Both the position numbers and the translations under genes were made by a program. Under the pieces are notes generated by a model. That model saw only the letters and a list, made by a program, of their open reading frames with translations, was not told the DNA's origin and did no database searches. A DNA stretch of 22,677 bases, from positions 1-22,677 of the IMG/VR virus record IMGVR_UViG_3300008448_000711. One strand, 5' to 3'. The DNA comes from a virus. This document shows positions 21,994-22,677 of the stretch, piece by piece. The first letter of the stretch is position 1, and every line of letters begins with the position of its first letter.

Positions 21994-22470
21994 TCAGCGG
22001 AAGATGGCTACATAAATCTCAGCAGCGTCAGTCGCTGGAGTTCCACCAGAAACCGCTGTTCCAATGGTCACCTGAGTTGTTGTTTTTAAGTTTGGTGCGC
22101 TGGCTTCGTTTGCGGCAACGACCCCAACCGTCACAGTGTCCGCAGCCGCCGCCAAATCTGTTGTACTTGACGCAATAACTACGTAATTCCCATCAGGCAT
22201 TGCAGTCGTGAAGTTGATCGTGTAGTTGCCAGTGCTGTTATCCGTGATGCTTGACACGTTACCACTCGCACGAATCGCCACAGTGCCAGTGCCGTCGAAG
22301 TTCACCCATGCCCGGCAGGTATAACTAGGAGCAGAGCCTGAAGGCACAGCCAAAGGAGAAGTACCCAGTGTCAGAGCACCGCTAACAGTAGTGGAACCAT
22401 CAGAGTTAAGAACAATGTTGTTCCCTGCTGCGCCACCATGCTTTAAATTAGTTGTTACAAGTGTACTCAT
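21994..22470 (-). CDS. Tail-fibre-like protein, 158 aa
   Basis: A beta-rich fibre protein. The N-terminus (VTTNLKHGGAAGNNIVLNSD, residues 5-24, then GSTTVSGALT) is a repeat-like fibre shaft start. The C-terminal domain, from YTCRAWVNFDGTGTVAIRAS (50-69) through NYTINFTTAMPDGNYVV, is familiar from the tips of phage fibres and tail proteins. At 158 aa it is short for a receptor-binding fibre, so it may be a fibre tip, a head fibre or a tail accessory. It begins two bases after the end of another fibre-like gene. Confidence 0.75.
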   Translation of the reverse strand: MSTLVTTNLKHGGAAGNNIVLNSDGSTTVSGALTLGTSPLAVPSGSAPSYTCRAWVNFDGTGTVAIRASGNVSSITDNSTGNYTINFTTAMPDGNYVVIASSTTDLAAAADTVTVGVVAANEASAPNLKTTTQVTIGTAVSGGTPATDAAEIYVAIFR

Positions 22471-22472
22471 TA

Positions 22473-22677
22473 TTAACCCTCGTACATGATGTTGATGGAA
22501 CCAGCGTCAAAGGTGTCTGTGCCGTTGACTGTGGTGATGCGAACTTGGGTGAGTGCGTCGGAGAGGGTTTTATTACCCCCAAACAAAGCCGTAAAATAAT
22601 TAGTATTTTCATACATACAGCCGTTAGCTACCCACGTATTTCCGCTAATAACTGTAAGAACTAGGCTGCCTTGATAA
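22473..22677 (-). CDS. Tail-fibre-type protein, C-terminal part only
   Basis: An open frame that enters from beyond the right edge; 67 residues plus a stop are visible. The sequence reads LVLTVISGNTWVANG, then GGNKTLSDALTQVRITTVNG, then TDTFDAGSINIMYEG. The closing TDTFDAGSINI(M/L)YE pattern is familiar as the C-terminus of phage fibre or virion beta-sandwich domains. The N-terminus, and so full length and role, are outside the window. Two fibre-type genes in tandem suggest a multi-part host-recognition structure. Confidence 0.72.
   Translation of the reverse strand, partial: YQGSLVLTVISGNTWVANGCMYENTNYFTALFGGNKTLSDALTQVRITTVNGTDTFDAGSINIMYEG

Noticed and set aside
1-22677. CRISPR arrays, insertion sequences, integrase or attachment sites
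   Set aside because: No spaced repeats, transposase or recombinase motifs were seen on either strand.

Overview
This window is about half of a lytic, T7-like podophage genome. Evidence for the virus type is a T7-style replication set (gp4-like primase-helicase, gp5-like DNA polymerase, ssDNA-binding protein, gp6-like exonuclease, gp3-like endonuclease I) joined to a podovirus tail and ejection module. No integrase, repressor, tRNA or phage-type RNA polymerase gene is visible here. The combination of a cobalamin-dependent (class II) ribonucleotide reductase, ThyX, a MazG-like enzyme, a phage metallophosphoesterase and T7-like replication without an RNA polymerase in view recalls the roseophage SIO1 / cobavirus-type podoviruses (Zobellviridae). 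That placement is inference from remembered gene content, not from a search. The host is probably a Gram-negative aquatic bacterium: there is a lipoprotein with an outer-membrane-type lipobox in the lysis region, and the RNR needs B12.

Plus-strand arm (1-11298): a tightly packed, rightward replication and nucleotide-metabolism operon. It runs primase-helicase (5' end cut by the window), two small unknowns, DNA polymerase, an endonuclease VII-like HNH protein, a 277-bp non-coding leader with a promoter candidate and RNA hairpins, then ssb, 5'-3' exonuclease, a small HExxH metalloprotein, endonuclease I, small unknowns, thyX, mazG-like, a metallophosphoesterase, a DUF3310 protein, a small acidic protein, class II RNR and two more small ORFs. 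Most neighbouring genes overlap by 1-23 bases, which implies translational coupling. Together the genes unwind, prime and copy phage DNA, trim and resolve intermediates, recycle nucleotides from degraded host DNA, and make dNTPs and dTMP.

Junction (about 11.3 kb): the two arms converge on a long GC-rich hairpin that should terminate transcription from both sides.

Minus-strand arm (11380-22677): a leftward late operon entered from beyond the right edge. In transcription order it encodes the C-terminus of a tail fibre, a second fibre-like protein, two small conserved proteins, a cluster of small membrane proteins, a lipoprotein, a holin-like protein and an M15-family endolysin, then virion proteins: a repeat-containing protein, a small beta protein, a tail adaptor (tail tube A/gp4-like), a tail nozzle/stabilisation protein, a short fibre-anchor-like protein and three probable internal (ejection) proteins, ending with a 17-residue lysine-rich peptide. 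Portal, capsid and terminase genes are not in the window.

The observations most worth a second look are the structured leader before ssb, the DNA polymerase with a much reduced thioredoxin-binding loop, the ThyX with an altered signature motif, the HExxH protein embedded among recombination genes, two Holliday-junction-type nucleases in one operon, and several very short but well-initiated ORFs.
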